DNA of 64,000 bases from Haloplanus salinus (GTDB taxonomy: Archaea > Halobacteriota > Halobacteria > Halobacteriales > Haloferacaceae), in contig NZ_QPHM01000001.1 in NCBI RefSeq assembly GCF_003336245.1, forward strand, positions 1,302,001 to 1,366,000, written 5' to 3'. Below are positions 9,938-19,905 of this stretch, one piece after another. A program made the position numbers and the translations under genes. Numbering within the stretch: the first letter of the stretch is position 1; each line of letters opens with the position of its first letter. The notes beneath the pieces are model-generated. The model worked only from the letters and a program-made list of their open reading frames with translations, was not told the origin of the DNA and did no database searches.

Positions 9938-10076
9938 CGCGAGGCCGCCCCGACGCTCACGACGCCCGCCGTTCACTCTCGCTCGCCCGCGCCGACGGCC
10001 ACCGCCGCCGGCGCGAGGCCGCCCCGACGCTCACGACGCCCGTCGTCGTTCACTCTCGCTCGCCCGCGCCGACGGC
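9938..10076. repeat. Imperfect direct repeat copying the 3' end of serS
   Basis: Copy 1 spans 9938-9999 and copy 2 spans 10012-10076. They differ by a 3-bp indel and one or two substitutions and are offset by 74-77 bp. Copy 2 contains the last codons and the TGA stop of serS. Copy 1 lies downstream of it and repeats the same C-terminal codons (GAGERE and stop) outside the gene. It looks like a local duplication of the serS terminus. Confidence 0.85.
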
Positions 10077-11435
10077 GCTCTCCCCGACCTTCTCGTGACC
10101 CTCGATGACCGCCGTGCCGCCCATGTAGGGACGCAGCGCCTCGGGGACGGTGACGGTCCCGTCCTCGTTCTGGTAGTATTCGAGGATGGCGACCATCACG
10201 CGGCCCACCGCAGTGCCCGAGGCGTTGAGCGTGTGGAGGTACTCCGCCGACTCGTGGCGCTCGGGCCGGTAGCGGAGGCCGGCGCGCCGCGACTGGAAGT
10301 CCTCGAAGTTCGAGGCGCTGGAGACTTCGAGCCACCGGCCACCCCGTTCGGGACCGTCGGCGGCGTCGGTGCCGGGCGCCCACACCTCGATGTCGTAGGT
10401 CTTCGCGGACGCGAAGGTTAGGTCGCCGGTACAGAGCGTGAGAATGCGGTACGGGAGGCCCAGGCGGCGGAGGACCTCCTCGGCCTCGTCGACCAGCGAT
10501 TCGAGACGGTCGTAGCTCTCCGACGGCTCGACGAAGTTGACGAGTTCCACTTTGTTGAACTGGTGGACGCGGACGATGCCGCGGGTTTCGGTCCCGTGTT
10601 CGCCCGCCTCGCGCCGGAAGTTAGGGGTGTACGCCTGGTGTTTCAGCGGCAGGTCGTCCCGAAGGAGGATGTCGTCGGCGTACATGTTGGTGACGGGCAC
10701 CTCGGCGGTGGGGCAGAGCCACAGGTCGTCGTCGTCGTAGTCCTCGGTCTCCCCGCCGCCGATACGGTAGGCGTCCTCGGCGAACTTCGGCAACTGGCCG
10801 GTCCCCTCCATCGACGTGGACTTGACCGGAATCGGGGGAAAGAGGTCGACGTAGCCCTGCTCGCGGTGGACGTCCATCATGAACTGAATGAGCGCGTGTT
10901 CGAGGCGGGCGCCGTCGCCTTTCAGGAAATAAAAGCCCGCGCCGGTCGTCTTCGCGCCGCGCGCCTCGTCGATAACGTCGAGGTCCTCACCGAGGTCGTA
11001 ATGCGGGGTTACCGGGTCGGGCAGGTCGCGCAGGTCGTCGAAGCCCTGACGGCGCTCCTCGACGTTGTCGCTCTCGTCCTCGCCGACGGGCACGTCCTCG
11101 TGGGGGACGTTCGGGAGTTCCAACAGCTTGGCTTCCAGTTCGGCCTCCAGTTCGTCGGCACGGCCCTCGACTTCTTCCAGTCGCGTCTTGAGGGTCTGGG
11201 ACCGCTCGATGGCGTCCTCGGCCTCCTCGTCCTCGCCCTCGGCTTTGAGGCGGCCGATCCGGTCGCTCACTTCGTTGCGCTCGTGGCGCAGGTCGTCGCC
11301 GTCGCTTTTGAGCGACCGCCACTCGTCGTCGATCTCCAGTAGTCGGTCGAGGTCGACGTCGTCTGCCATTCCCCGCTCCTCGAGGCTCCGGCGAACCGCG
11401 TCGGGGTTCTCGCGGAGATACTGCCTGCTGAGCAT
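10050..11435 (-). CDS. serS: Seryl-tRNA synthetase (bacterial/eukaryal type)
   Basis: This 461-residue class II synthetase charges tRNA-Ser with serine. It starts MLSRQYLRENPDAVRRSLEE and has the long N-terminal coiled-coil arm (about residues 35-110) that grips the long variable arm of tRNA-Ser. The core carries motif 2, HQAYTPNFRREAGEHGTETRG with FNKVEL next to it, and motif 3, NASGTAVGRVMVAILE. It is a full-length single-chain enzyme, not the rare methanogen type. A TATA-like ggttttgt is about 27 bp upstream of ATG 11435. Its 3' end is duplicated downstream. Confidence 0.97.
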   Translation of the reverse strand: MLSRQYLRENPDAVRRSLEERGMADDVDLDRLLEIDDEWRSLKSDGDDLRHERNEVSDRIGRLKAEGEDEEAEDAIERSQTLKTRLEEVEGRADELEAELEAKLLELPNVPHEDVPVGEDESDNVEERRQGFDDLRDLPDPVTPHYDLGEDLDVIDEARGAKTTGAGFYFLKGDGARLEHALIQFMMDVHREQGYVDLFPPIPVKSTSMEGTGQLPKFAEDAYRIGGGETEDYDDDDLWLCPTAEVPVTNMYADDILLRDDLPLKHQAYTPNFRREAGEHGTETRGIVRVHQFNKVELVNFVEPSESYDRLESLVDEAEEVLRRLGLPYRILTLCTGDLTFASAKTYDIEVWAPGTDAADGPERGGRWLEVSSASNFEDFQSRRAGLRYRPERHESAEYLHTLNASGTAVGRVMVAILEYYQNEDGTVTVPEALRPYMGGTAVIEGHEKVGESAVGAGERE

Positions 11436-11518
11436 TTAGCCCACCTTCTCGCGGCCGCGACAAAACCGTGTCGGGACGGGGTGGGAAGGCTTTTCACCGA
11501 CGCCGACGGGCTTCGACC

Positions 11519-12415
11519 ATGGCTATCGGCGACCTCACTGCGGTCGACGGCACCGATCTCTACTACGTCGACGTGGGCGCGTACGACGTGCAGGGCTACG
11601 GCTCGGTCTACATCCTCGATTCGGACCGACCGGCGGTCGTCGACACCGGCCTCGGGACGAACGTCGACGTTCTGCTCGACGCCATCGACGAGGTGGGGAT
11701 CGACTCGTTGGACGCGATCCTGACGACGCACATCCACCTCGATCACGCGGGCGGCGCGGGCTTGTTGGCCGAGGCGTTCCCCGACGCGACGGTGTACGTC
11801 CACGACATCGGCGCCCGTCACCTGGTCGATCCGTCCAGACTCGTCGCGGGGACCAAGGCGGCCGTCGGCGACCAGTGGCAGTACTACGTCGAGCCGACGC
11901 CGGTGCCCGAAGAGCGCATCGAGTCGGTCGAGGGCGGGGACGAGGTCGATCTCGGCGACCGGACCATCGACGTGATTCACGCCCCGGGCCACGCCCCCCA
12001 CCAAGTCGTCTTCCACGACCGGACCGACGGCGTCCTCTTTTCGGGCGACGCAGGGGGAATCCGCCCGGAGGGTGCCGACGACCTCTTTCCCACCTCACCG
12101 CCGGTCAACTTCGATCTGGAGGCCTGCCTCGCGGACGCCGAAACCATCGCCGAGCGGAACCCCGCGTACATCTGTTTCGGCCACTTCGGCCACGCCGCGT
12201 TCAGCCCCGACCTGATGGCCGAGTACGGGGACGTGCTCACCGCGTGGGTCGAACGGGTGCGCGAGAAGCGCGCGGAACTCGACGACGACGAGGCGGTGAT
12301 CGAGTATTTCGCGGAGACGGCCGAGACGGTCGAGCCCTGGGGCGAGCGCAAGACCCGAGCGGAGAACCGACTCAACGTCAAGGGCGTGCTGGGCTACCTC
12401 GACGAACGGGACTAA
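11519..12415 (+). CDS. MBL-fold metallo-hydrolase
   Basis: This 298-residue metallo-beta-lactamase-fold protein has the HxHxDH metal motif as THIHLDHAGG (about residues 70-79). Further ligands are a His in HAPGHAPHQ, an Asp in LFSGDAGG, and a C-terminal His in CFGHFGHA. It therefore has a complete two-metal site. The protein resembles hydroxyacylglutathione-hydrolase-like or general MBL hydrolases. The substrate cannot be called. ATG 11519 was chosen because a TATA-like ggcttttc is 26 bp upstream. A T-rich stretch (12458-12463) follows the gene and could end transcription. Confidence 0.85.
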   Translation: MAIGDLTAVDGTDLYYVDVGAYDVQGYGSVYILDSDRPAVVDTGLGTNVDVLLDAIDEVGIDSLDAILTTHIHLDHAGGAGLLAEAFPDATVYVHDIGARHLVDPSRLVAGTKAAVGDQWQYYVEPTPVPEERIESVEGGDEVDLGDRTIDVIHAPGHAPHQVVFHDRTDGVLFSGDAGGIRPEGADDLFPTSPPVNFDLEACLADAETIAERNPAYICFGHFGHAAFSPDLMAEYGDVLTAWVERVREKRAELDDDEAVIEYFAETAETVEPWGERKTRAENRLNVKGVLGYLDERD

Positions 12416-12538
12416 TCGGTCGTCGAGCGCTCCGCCGGGAGCGGTGTCGGGGGCTATTTTTCAACCGTGATCGGGGGGCGAAAAGGCTGCTTTTATCGGT
12501 GTCGCCCCCGTCGTCGCGCACACATGGGGGTGGATTGA

Positions 12539-14404
12539 GTGGCCGGCGGCGGGAATCTCATCACGCTGGTCGCAGCTCTGATCGGAGTTGGCGTCGTCGC
12601 CCAGATCCTCTCCGATCGGTTCCGGATCCCGAGCGTCGTCTTTCTACTGGCCTCGGGCGTCATCCTCGGACCGGAAGTACTCGGCGTCGTCGGTCCCGAC
12701 TCCTTCGGGAACGCGCTCTCGGCCATCGTCGGCCTCTCCGTCGCGATCATCGTCTTCGAGGGCGCCTTCCACCTGCGGATCGACCGGCTCCGACAGGCGC
12801 CGACGGCGACGGTCAAACTCGTGACCGTCGGGGCAGTCATCGCCTTCGTCGGAACGACCGTCGTCGTCCACTACGCCCTCGGGGCGGAGTGGGCCGTCGC
12901 CGCGCTGATCGGTGCGTTGCTCGTCGCCACCGGCCCGACCGTCATCACCCCGATCCTCGAAGTCGTACCGGTTCGAAGCCGGGTCGGTGCCGCCCTCGAA
13001 ACGGAGGGCATCGTCAACGACGTGACCGCGGCCATCCTCGCGGTCGTCATCTTCGAGGCGATCAGTCAGGACGTACGGGCGCCGGGCGAACTGTTCGCGC
13101 TCTTCACCGAGCGCCTCGGGACGGGTATCGTCGTCGGCCTCGCCGTCGCGGCCGTCGTCTTCTACGCGCTGCGCTACGTCGACCTCTCGCCGGGGAACGC
13201 CCCACAGAACGCGCGGCTCCTCGTTCTCGGTGGCGCACTCGTCGCCTACGGGGCCGCCGACGCGGTGGCCACCGAAGCCGGCATCGCCGCCGTCGCCACC
13301 GCAGGCATCCTCCTCGGTAACGCCGACGTGCCGTACGAGGAGGAGATCACGGATTTCAAAGGCGACGTGACGCTGATCGTCCTCTCCTTCGTCTTCATCG
13401 CGCTCGCGGCGCTACTTCAGTTCGAGTACTTGCTCGGTCTGGGCTTGGGTGGCCTGATCGTCGCCGCCGTCGTTGCGGTCCTGTTGCGACCGTTGCTCGT
13501 GTTCGTCAGCACCCAAGGCGACCGGTTCACCCGGGAGGAACGGCTGTTCATGAGCTTCGTCGGCCCACGTGGGATCATTCCCGCCTCTGTCGCGACACTC
13601 TTTGCCGTCGAGTTTCGGGCCGAAGGGATGCCCGAGGCCGCGAGCATCCTCGTCGGCACCGTCTTTCTCGTCATCTTCCTGACGGTCGCGCTCGAAGCCG
13701 GCTTCGCCAGGCAGATCGCCGAATTCCTCGACGTGATACCCATGCGTGTGATCATCATCGGCGCCGGGAACGTGGGTCGAACCCTCGCCCGTCGCCTCGA
13801 AGGCCGTGGAGAGAACGTCGTCCTGATCGAACGGGACGTGAACAACGTGGAGAAAGCCCGCAACGCGGGCCTCACCGTCCACCACGGCGACGGCACCGAC
13901 ACCGAGGTGCTCAGGTCGGCGGGCGCGGAGAACGCCAAAATCGTCGCCACGACGACGGGCGACGACGACGTGAACCTGCTGGTGGCCCAGTTGGCCGAAT
14001 CGAAGTTCTCGCCCGAGACCATCCTCGCCCGCGTGAACAACCCCGACAACGTGGACGCGTTCGAGGACCTAGGGGTGCGGGCCATCTCGTCCGTCGACGC
14101 GACGGCGATGGCCTTCGACGACTACATCGAGCGGCCGTCGCTCGTCAACTGGATGAGCGCGATCGGCCACGAGGGCGAAGTGCAGGAGATCGAGGTCACC
14201 TCCGACGAACTCGTCGGGAAGACCATCGCGGATATCGGACCGAAACTGCCGCCACGGTGTCTGATCGCGCTGGTATCGCGGGATGGAGAGACCATCGTCC
14301 CCGACGGGGGCTGTACGCTCGAACGCGGCGACCGGATCACGTTCATCGGCGACAACGAGTCCGTGGCCGAGGCGCTCGACTTCGCCCACCCCAGCAAAAA
14401 CTGA
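12539..14404 (+). CDS. CPA1-type Na+/H+ antiporter with TrkA-N and TrkA-C domains
   Basis: This 621-residue protein begins with about 390 residues of membrane-spanning CPA1/NhaP-type exchanger (GVILGPEVLGVVG, ETEGIVNDVTAAILAVV with the ND pair, and FVGPRGIIPASVA). A cytoplasmic Rossmann TrkA-N domain follows (MRVIIIGAGNVGRTLARRL from about residue 402), then a TrkA-C domain (about 545-615). The fused regulatory domains suggest that NAD(H) or a nucleotide controls ion exchange. The start is GTG at 12539. A TATA-like gcttttatc (12489-12497) gives a short leader of about 15-20 nt. Role: salt and pH homeostasis. Confidence 0.88.
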   Translation: MAGGGNLITLVAALIGVGVVAQILSDRFRIPSVVFLLASGVILGPEVLGVVGPDSFGNALSAIVGLSVAIIVFEGAFHLRIDRLRQAPTATVKLVTVGAVIAFVGTTVVVHYALGAEWAVAALIGALLVATGPTVITPILEVVPVRSRVGAALETEGIVNDVTAAILAVVIFEAISQDVRAPGELFALFTERLGTGIVVGLAVAAVVFYALRYVDLSPGNAPQNARLLVLGGALVAYGAADAVATEAGIAAVATAGILLGNADVPYEEEITDFKGDVTLIVLSFVFIALAALLQFEYLLGLGLGGLIVAAVVAVLLRPLLVFVSTQGDRFTREERLFMSFVGPRGIIPASVATLFAVEFRAEGMPEAASILVGTVFLVIFLTVALEAGFARQIAEFLDVIPMRVIIIGAGNVGRTLARRLEGRGENVVLIERDVNNVEKARNAGLTVHHGDGTDTEVLRSAGAENAKIVATTTGDDDVNLLVAQLAESKFSPETILARVNNPDNVDAFEDLGVRAISSVDATAMAFDDYIERPSLVNWMSAIGHEGEVQEIEVTSDELVGKTIADIGPKLPPRCLIALVSRDGETIVPDGGCTLERGDRITFIGDNESVAEALDFAHPSKN

Positions 14405-14468
14405 TCGGCGGACGGCGGCAGTGGGGAATCCGACGGTCTTAAACGGATGCCACGAGAACACGGGAGGG

Positions 14469-15845
14469 ATGAGTGATCCGGCTCTCGAAGTCGTCGAGTT
14501 TCTGCTGACGGCCCACGTCTATACGGACGATCGGAGCCTCGACGAGAACGATCTCCCGCCTCGCTACCGACGCGTGTTCTGGGCCGACACGGACGACGGC
14601 GAGGACGGCGACGGCGACAGCGACGAGATCACGGGCGGGATCGAACGCCCCCTCGTCGTGACCGAGCGGACCGCACGCCAAGCGACGGGAGTCGAACACC
14701 CGTGGGAGGCGGTGTCCGACCTACTGTTCACCGAGAAGGAGAACTTCTCCGGACGCATCTCGCTCACGCAGTCGGACATGGCGGCCGACTGGGTCGTCGA
14801 GCGAGCCGACCGGGACCGGATCGCGACCAACCCCACGCTCGCCTCGGTCGTCGCCGACCGTGACGACGTGGACGTGACGCTCGCCGAGGCGCGAGAACAG
14901 ACCCGCCCCATCCACGCCGACCGCGTATGGATCGACAGTCTGCTCGACGCCTACTTCGACGAGGACGACGACGCCGAGATGCTCGATCTAGTGCAGGTGC
15001 GGGCGCCCGAAGAGATCGAGATGACGCTCGACGACCTCGTGCTCACCGCGGATCAGGAAGGCGAGATCCAGAAGATCGTCAAGGCGATCGAACACCGCGA
15101 GTATCTCGCCGAGATCGGCCTGCGCGAGATCGGCAAACTCCTCTTGGTCGGTCCGCCGGGGACCGGCAAAACGACCGCCTCACGGGCGCTCGCACACGAA
15201 CTCGGGCTGCCGTTCGTCGAGGTGAAGCTGTCGATGATCACCAGCCAGTACCTCGGGGAGACGGCGAAAAACGTCGAGAAGACCTTCGAGGTGGCCAAGC
15301 GGCTCTCGCCGTGTATCCTCTTTATCGACGAGTTCGACTCCGTGGCCAAGACCCGCCGCTCCGACGAACACGCGGCGCTGAAGCGCGCGGTCAACACCTT
15401 GCTCAAAAGCATCGACGACATCAGCCTCATTCGGGACGAGGTGCTCCTGATCGGCGCGACCAACCACCCCGATCAACTCGACGCCGCGGCGTGGCGACGC
15501 TTCGACGAAATCGTCAACTTCCCCAAGCCGGATCGGGGGATGCGCTCCGACATCCTCCACGTGATCACTCGGCGGATGGACATCGCGGAGTTCGATCCCG
15601 ACGAGGTAGCCGAGCGGACCGAGGGGCTGACCGGGAGCGACCTCCGGATGGTGCTCCGGGAAGCGGTGCTGGAGGCGCTCACCGAGGAACGCACCACGCT
15701 GACCCAAGAGGACGTGTTGGACGCCGTCGAGGACTTCGAGGAACGGGACAACCTGAAGAACATGGACATGATCGACGGCGACTCGGACGCGTTGGTCGCG
15801 GGCGACGGCGGACACGCGGATCACGACCACGACCACGACCACTAG
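14469..15845 (+). CDS. AAA-type ATPase (CDC48-like) with His-rich tail
   Basis: This 458-residue protein has an N-terminal region of about 200 residues with an acidic insert (DTDDGEDGDGDSDE), then one AAA module: Walker A GPPGTGKT (about 228-235), Walker B LFIDEFDS (about 284-291), sensor ATNHP, an arginine-finger-like AAWRRFDE, and a sensor-2 segment, GLTGSDLRMVLREA. It ends in alternating Asp-His residues. AAA ATPases of this group remodel protein complexes, and the target is unknown. ATG 14469 is preceded by gggaggg; a TATA-like cttaaac lies about 30 bp upstream. The gene follows the antiporter by 64 bp but seems to have its own promoter. Confidence 0.85.
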   Translation: MSDPALEVVEFLLTAHVYTDDRSLDENDLPPRYRRVFWADTDDGEDGDGDSDEITGGIERPLVVTERTARQATGVEHPWEAVSDLLFTEKENFSGRISLTQSDMAADWVVERADRDRIATNPTLASVVADRDDVDVTLAEAREQTRPIHADRVWIDSLLDAYFDEDDDAEMLDLVQVRAPEEIEMTLDDLVLTADQEGEIQKIVKAIEHREYLAEIGLREIGKLLLVGPPGTGKTTASRALAHELGLPFVEVKLSMITSQYLGETAKNVEKTFEVAKRLSPCILFIDEFDSVAKTRRSDEHAALKRAVNTLLKSIDDISLIRDEVLLIGATNHPDQLDAAAWRRFDEIVNFPKPDRGMRSDILHVITRRMDIAEFDPDEVAERTEGLTGSDLRMVLREAVLEALTEERTTLTQEDVLDAVEDFEERDNLKNMDMIDGDSDALVAGDGGHADHDHDHDH

Positions 15846-16474
15846 CGACCCGGGATGTTCGTCGAACGAGGCGCCGCGCACCCGACGCGGATCGCCACGT
15901 CGCTACCACGGCCCCATCACCGTCAGCGAGGCCGTGCTCACTCCGAGGGAGAACGCGCGGGTGTCGGCGCTCCGCCCCCACTCGACCTAGTCCGGGCGAT
16001 AGGAGGGGTCGGGCTGCTCCGCGCCCGGTCGAAGGAGTGCCAGGAAGCGGCCGCAGCGGCGACAAACGGGAGCACCGGCCGGACGGTCGGAAAGCACGGC
16101 GCACCCGCGGCGTGACCGATCCGGACCGTCATCAGTTCCGAAGACGACCTCCCGGGGGTCGTTCCGTGGTTCGTGACCGGTCGTTCGTGACAGGTGGCGG
16201 ACGGTGGATTCGTCTCGTATCGGGCCGGGCCGCCGCGCTAGTCCCGGTCGACTCCGCGACGGCGTCGTTCCACGGGACCGCCTCTGGTCCGCGTCGGGGA
16301 TGAAGGCGGGCACACCGATACGGCCGGGGATCCGGTCGGGCGACGGGAGAGGTTCGGCCGTCGGGCGCCCGAATTCGTGAGAGACGGCCGTGGTCGTCGT
16401 GACCAGCGTCGGGACTCTATGTCCACGGAAGGGAGCTAGCGGGCACCGTCTCTCGACTGATAGCGGACGTCGGC
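15846..16474. other. Intergenic region without a convincing gene
   Basis: These 629 bp separate the AAA ATPase from the convergent alcohol dehydrogenase. Open frames exist on both strands but none has haloarchaeal protein character (they are Arg- and Pro-rich shadows). One minus-strand frame ending near 15988 contains a single Cys pair (CRRCGRF) with a Cys upstream. It has no good start and I do not call it. No repeat, tRNA or IS element is visible. Confidence 0.6.
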
Positions 16475-17491
16475 TTACACGTCGAGGACGGCCCGGAAGC
16501 GCGCCTCGTTTTCGAGCATCCGGTCGTACGCCGCGCGCACCTCGTCGAGGCCGAACGTCTCGACGACGGGCGTGATGTCGCGAAGGTCGCTGAACTCGAG
16601 GGTGTCCTGGGAGTCGCGGGCGTGACCGGACCCCCACCCGGAGACGGCACCGCGCGTGCCCACCAGATGCTGGACGTCGACCGGCACCGGTTCCCCGGGG
16701 ATGCCGACGACGATCACCTCACCATCGGCGCCGAGCCCACCCACGACGGACTCGACGGCGTCGGCCGACGGCGCCGTCGAGAGGACGACCCGCGCGCCGC
16801 CGAGACCCTGTAACGCCTCGGCGGGGTCGGCCTCGCTCGCGTCGACGAAGTGATCCGCACCGAGGTCGAGGGCGAGATCACGCTTGTCCGGACTCCGCGA
16901 AATCGCGACGGTCTCGAACCCCGCGGCGCGGGCGTACTGGACGCCGAGGTGACCGAGACCACCGACGCCGACGACGGCGACGACGTCGCCGGGGCGAGCG
17001 TCGCTGTTCCGCAGGGCGTTGTAGGTGGTCACGCCCGCACAGAGGAGGGGTGCGGCGTCGACGGCGTCCAGGCCGTCGGGAACCGCCGCCAGCGCCTCGC
17101 TCGGGACGGTCGCGTACTCGGCGTAACCGCCGTCGAAGGTGAGTCCCGTGATCTCTGCGTTCTCACACCCGAGGAAGTCGCCGCGGCGACACGGGTCGCA
17201 GGTGAAACAGTGGCCGCCGTGCCACCCGGCGCCGACGCGGTCACCCTCGCTCCAAGCGGTCACATCCGCGCCGACGGCGTCGACCCGGCCGACCACCTCG
17301 TGCCCCGGCGTCCGGGGGTAGGAGACGCCGGGGAAGGTGCCCTCGGCGACGAACACGTCGCTGTGACAGATGCCGCAGGCGTCGACCGCGACCCGGACCT
17401 CGGTGGGATCGGGGTCCGGAATCGGTCGCTCGACGAGTTCGAAATCGGCGCCAGCCTCGGGGATTACCGCCGCACGCATCGTGTCGGTCAT
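16475..17491 (-). CDS. Zinc-dependent alcohol dehydrogenase (MDR family)
   Basis: This is a 338-residue medium-chain dehydrogenase. Catalytic zinc ligands are in ACGICHSD and TPGHEVVG. Structural zinc cysteines lie in CFTCDPCRRGDFLGC. The NAD(P)-binding glycines are in VVGVGGLGHLG. The CHSD and GHCFTC features place it near the AdhP/cinnamyl-alcohol-dehydrogenase group that interconverts alcohols and aldehydes. The natural substrate is unknown. ATG 17491 is favoured: a TATA-like ggctttttg is centred 26-27 bp upstream, which makes an upstream in-frame ATG unlikely. Confidence 0.9.
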   Translation of the reverse strand: MTDTMRAAVIPEAGADFELVERPIPDPDPTEVRVAVDACGICHSDVFVAEGTFPGVSYPRTPGHEVVGRVDAVGADVTAWSEGDRVGAGWHGGHCFTCDPCRRGDFLGCENAEITGLTFDGGYAEYATVPSEALAAVPDGLDAVDAAPLLCAGVTTYNALRNSDARPGDVVAVVGVGGLGHLGVQYARAAGFETVAISRSPDKRDLALDLGADHFVDASEADPAEALQGLGGARVVLSTAPSADAVESVVGGLGADGEVIVVGIPGEPVPVDVQHLVGTRGAVSGWGSGHARDSQDTLEFSDLRDITPVVETFGLDEVRAAYDRMLENEARFRAVLDV

Positions 17492-17869
17492 ACGTACCGA
17501 AGCAACGGGCCGCGGCAAAAAGCCCGAGGGTTCGCGGGGCGGCCCACACGGTGGAGATGCGAGCGAACGAGCCCACTACCGATGGGGTCAGGTGACGGTC
17601 GTGACCGGACCAGTATGCCCACTGGGTCGGCCGACACCGGCACGGGCGTCCCGACTCGCGTAAGCGCGGGGTGGTCGACCGCGGCGAGAAGCGCTTAGAG
17701 AGCGGCTCCGGACGCTACCCCGTCGACACCCTCGTCGGGGCGTACGACGGCCCGGTCCGGATCGAGGGCAACGAGCCGAAAGGTGCCCTCTTCCGTGTCG
17801 AACCGCGGCGGGCCGACGCCGAGCAGCGAGGCGCAAGGTACGTTACGCTCCCCCGACTATCACGCCCGA
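17492..17869. other. Intergenic region between divergent genes
   Basis: These 378 bp hold the promoter of the alcohol dehydrogenase (TATA-like ggctttttg near 17517, minus) and that of the ABC exporter (acgttacg near 17842, plus). The part from about 17690 to 17850 has codon-like periodicity on both strands. One short minus frame ends at a TAA near 17696, but it lacks an ATG or GTG start after its upstream stop, so it may be a fragment of a lost gene. Nothing firmer can be said. Confidence 0.5.
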
Positions 17870-19768
17870 ATGCCGGACTCGGACGATCACGGCGGCTTCG
17901 AGGACGTTCGCGAGACGCTCGACGGTCACCCGATGGTGAGCCTGCTATCCTACGCTCGCCCGTACTGGCCGCGACTCACGCTCGGCGTCGTCGCCGCGTT
18001 CTGTACGCGCTTCGCCCGACTTCTCCCGCCGATTCTCGTCGCGACGGCCATCGACCGGGTCATTCTCGGCCCGTCTGACCCGGGCCTGCTCGCACGGGCC
18101 GGCCTCCTGCCGGCCGAGGTCATCGTCGGCACCGCGGCGCGGACGGCGCTGCTCGAACGTCTGGTCGCCATCGCGGTGCTCGCGTACGTCGTCCGGTCGC
18201 TCACCCGCTTCGGCTCGCGATACCTCCTCCAGTCGGCCGCCCAGAAGATTCAACGGGACCTCCGCAACGACACGTACGACCACCTCCAGCACCTCTCGAT
18301 GGACTTCTTCGTCGACCACCAGACCGGCGGCATGATGTCTATTCTCAATAGCGACGTGAATCGACTGGAACAGTTTCTCAACACCGAGTTCCGACAACTC
18401 ATCCGGGTGGTCGCCACCGTCGGCGGCATCGCCGTCGTCCTCTGGACGTACTCGCCGAAGCTCGCCGCCATCGCGCTCGCGCCCGTCCCGGTCATCGGCG
18501 TCGCGAGCGGGCGCTTCCTGACGTGGATCGAACCCCGGTACAAGTCGATCCGCGAGTCCGTCTCCCGGCTCAACACCCGACTGGAGAACAACCTCGGCGG
18601 CGCGGCGGTGATCAAGACGTTCAATCGCTACGCCTTCGAGCGCGACCGCGTCGCCGAGCGGAGCCAGGACTACCACGACGAGAAGGTGGCCGCCCTGCGC
18701 ATCCGCCGGGCCTTCTTCGCCGCGCTCCGCCTCCTCACCGGCGTCGTGTTCGTCCTCGTCCTCTACGTCGGCGGCATGGACAGTATCACCGGCGCCGAGG
18801 GGGCGCTCACGGCGGGCAGTTTCGCGCTCTTCTTTCTCTACCTGCGACGCCTCTACTCTCCGATGCGGCGGGTAGGAAAGTCCGCGAACAAGTATCAACT
18901 GGCGAAATCGAGCGCCGAGCGCGTCTTCGGCCTGCTGGGTCGGGAGCCGACGATCACCTCCCCCGACGACCCGTATCGACCCGACGCCGTCGACGGCGCG
19001 GTGACGTTCGACGGCGTGACCTTCGGCTACGGCGACCGTGACCCGGTGCTTCGAAACCTCTCGCTCGACGTGCCTGCGGGGACGACCGTCGGCCTCGCCG
19101 GACCGACCGGCGCCGGCAAGTCGACGCTCGTGAAACTCGTCTCGCGGTTCCACGACACGGATGCGGGTGCGGTCCGCGTCGACGGCGTCGACGTCCGCGA
19201 GTTCGACCTCGACGCCCTCCGGGAGGAGGTCGCCGTCGTCGAACAGAACCCCTACCTCTTCTCGGGCACCGTCGCCGAGAACATCGCGTACGGGGATCGG
19301 GCGGCGTTGGCGGCCGAACGGAGCGAGGACGGCGCGGCGCGTGACCGCGTGATCGAGGCCGCGAAGGCGGCCGAGGCCCACGCGTTCGTCAGCGACCTGC
19401 CCGCGGGCTACGACACCCTCGTCGGCGAGCGCGGCGTCAAACTCTCCGGCGGCCAGCGTCAGCGCCTCGCTATCGCCCGCGCGCTCCTCAACGACCCCGC
19501 GATCATCGTCTTCGACGAGGCGACCAGCGACGTCGACACCGAGACCGAGGAGCTGATCCAACAGAGCCTCGACCGCCTCATCGAGGACCGCACCGCGTTC
19601 GTCATCGCCCATCGCCTCTCGACGATCCGGGACGCCGACCGTATCGTCGTCCTCGACGACGGCGAACTCGTCGAGACGGGGAGCCACGCCGACCTACTGG
19701 CCGCCGGCGGCGACTACGCCGACCTCTGGAACGCACAGGCCGACGTACGGACGGTCGCCGACGACTGA
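17870..19768 (+). CDS. ABC transporter, fused permease and ATP-binding domains (exporter type)
   Basis: This 632-residue half-transporter should work as a dimer. The N-terminal permease (about residues 25-350) has six membrane helices and the exporter-type [20 protein letters not shown] coupling segment. The nucleotide-binding domain has Walker A GPTGAGKS (about 410-417), a Q-loop in [13 protein letters not shown], signature [14 protein letters not shown] (about 525), Walker [11 protein letters not shown], and the H-loop IAHRLST. It is similar to MsbA/lipid or multidrug exporters, and the substrate is unknown. I chose ATG 17870 over an upstream start because a TATA-like element lies 28 bp before it and the upstream residues look non-coding. 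Confidence 0.92.
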   Translation: MPDSDDHGGFEDVRETLDGHPMVSLLSYARPYWPRLTLGVVAAFCTRFARLLPPILVATAIDRVILGPSDPGLLARAGLLPAEVIVGTAARTALLERLVAIAVLAYVVRSLTRFGSRYLLQSAAQKIQRDLRNDTYDHLQHLSMDFFVDHQTGGMMSILNSDVNRLEQFLNTEFRQLIRVVATVGGIAVVLWTYSPKLAAIALAPVPVIGVASGRFLTWIEPRYKSIRESVSRLNTRLENNLGGAAVIKTFNRYAFERDRVAERSQDYHDEKVAALRIRRAFFAALRLLTGVVFVLVLYVGGMDSITGAEGALTAGSFALFFLYLRRLYSPMRRVGKSANKYQLAKSSAERVFGLLGREPTITSPDDPYRPDAVDGAVTFDGVTFGYGDRDPVLRNLSLDVPAGTTVGLAGPTGAGKSTLVKLVSRFHDTDAGAVRVDGVDVREFDLDALREEVAVVEQNPYLFSGTVAENIAYGDRAALAAERSEDGAARDRVIEAAKAAEAHAFVSDLPAGYDTLVGERGVKLSGGQRQRLAIARALLNDPAIIVFDEATSDVDTETEELIQQSLDRLIEDRTAFVIAHRLSTIRDADRIVVLDDGELVETGSHADLLAAGGDYADLWNAQADVRTVADD

Positions 19769-19905
19769 AGCCCGGCGGCTCGGCCGACGGCGGACGCTGC
19801 TTCGGTTACCGACCGACAGTCACGGGCCGAGCACCTCCGGACGGCGGTCCGAACACCGGCCGCCACGAGGACTCGACCCACGTCGAGAACCCCCGGCCGA
19901 ACTGA

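Noticed and set aside
9938-10076. attL/attR sites of an integrated element
   Set aside because: The copies are only about 12 bp apart and enclose no genes.
15987-16637. Minus frame containing CRRCG as a small zinc-finger protein
   Set aside because: There is only one Cys pair, most of the frame is Arg/Pro-rich, and it overlaps the alcohol dehydrogenase gene.
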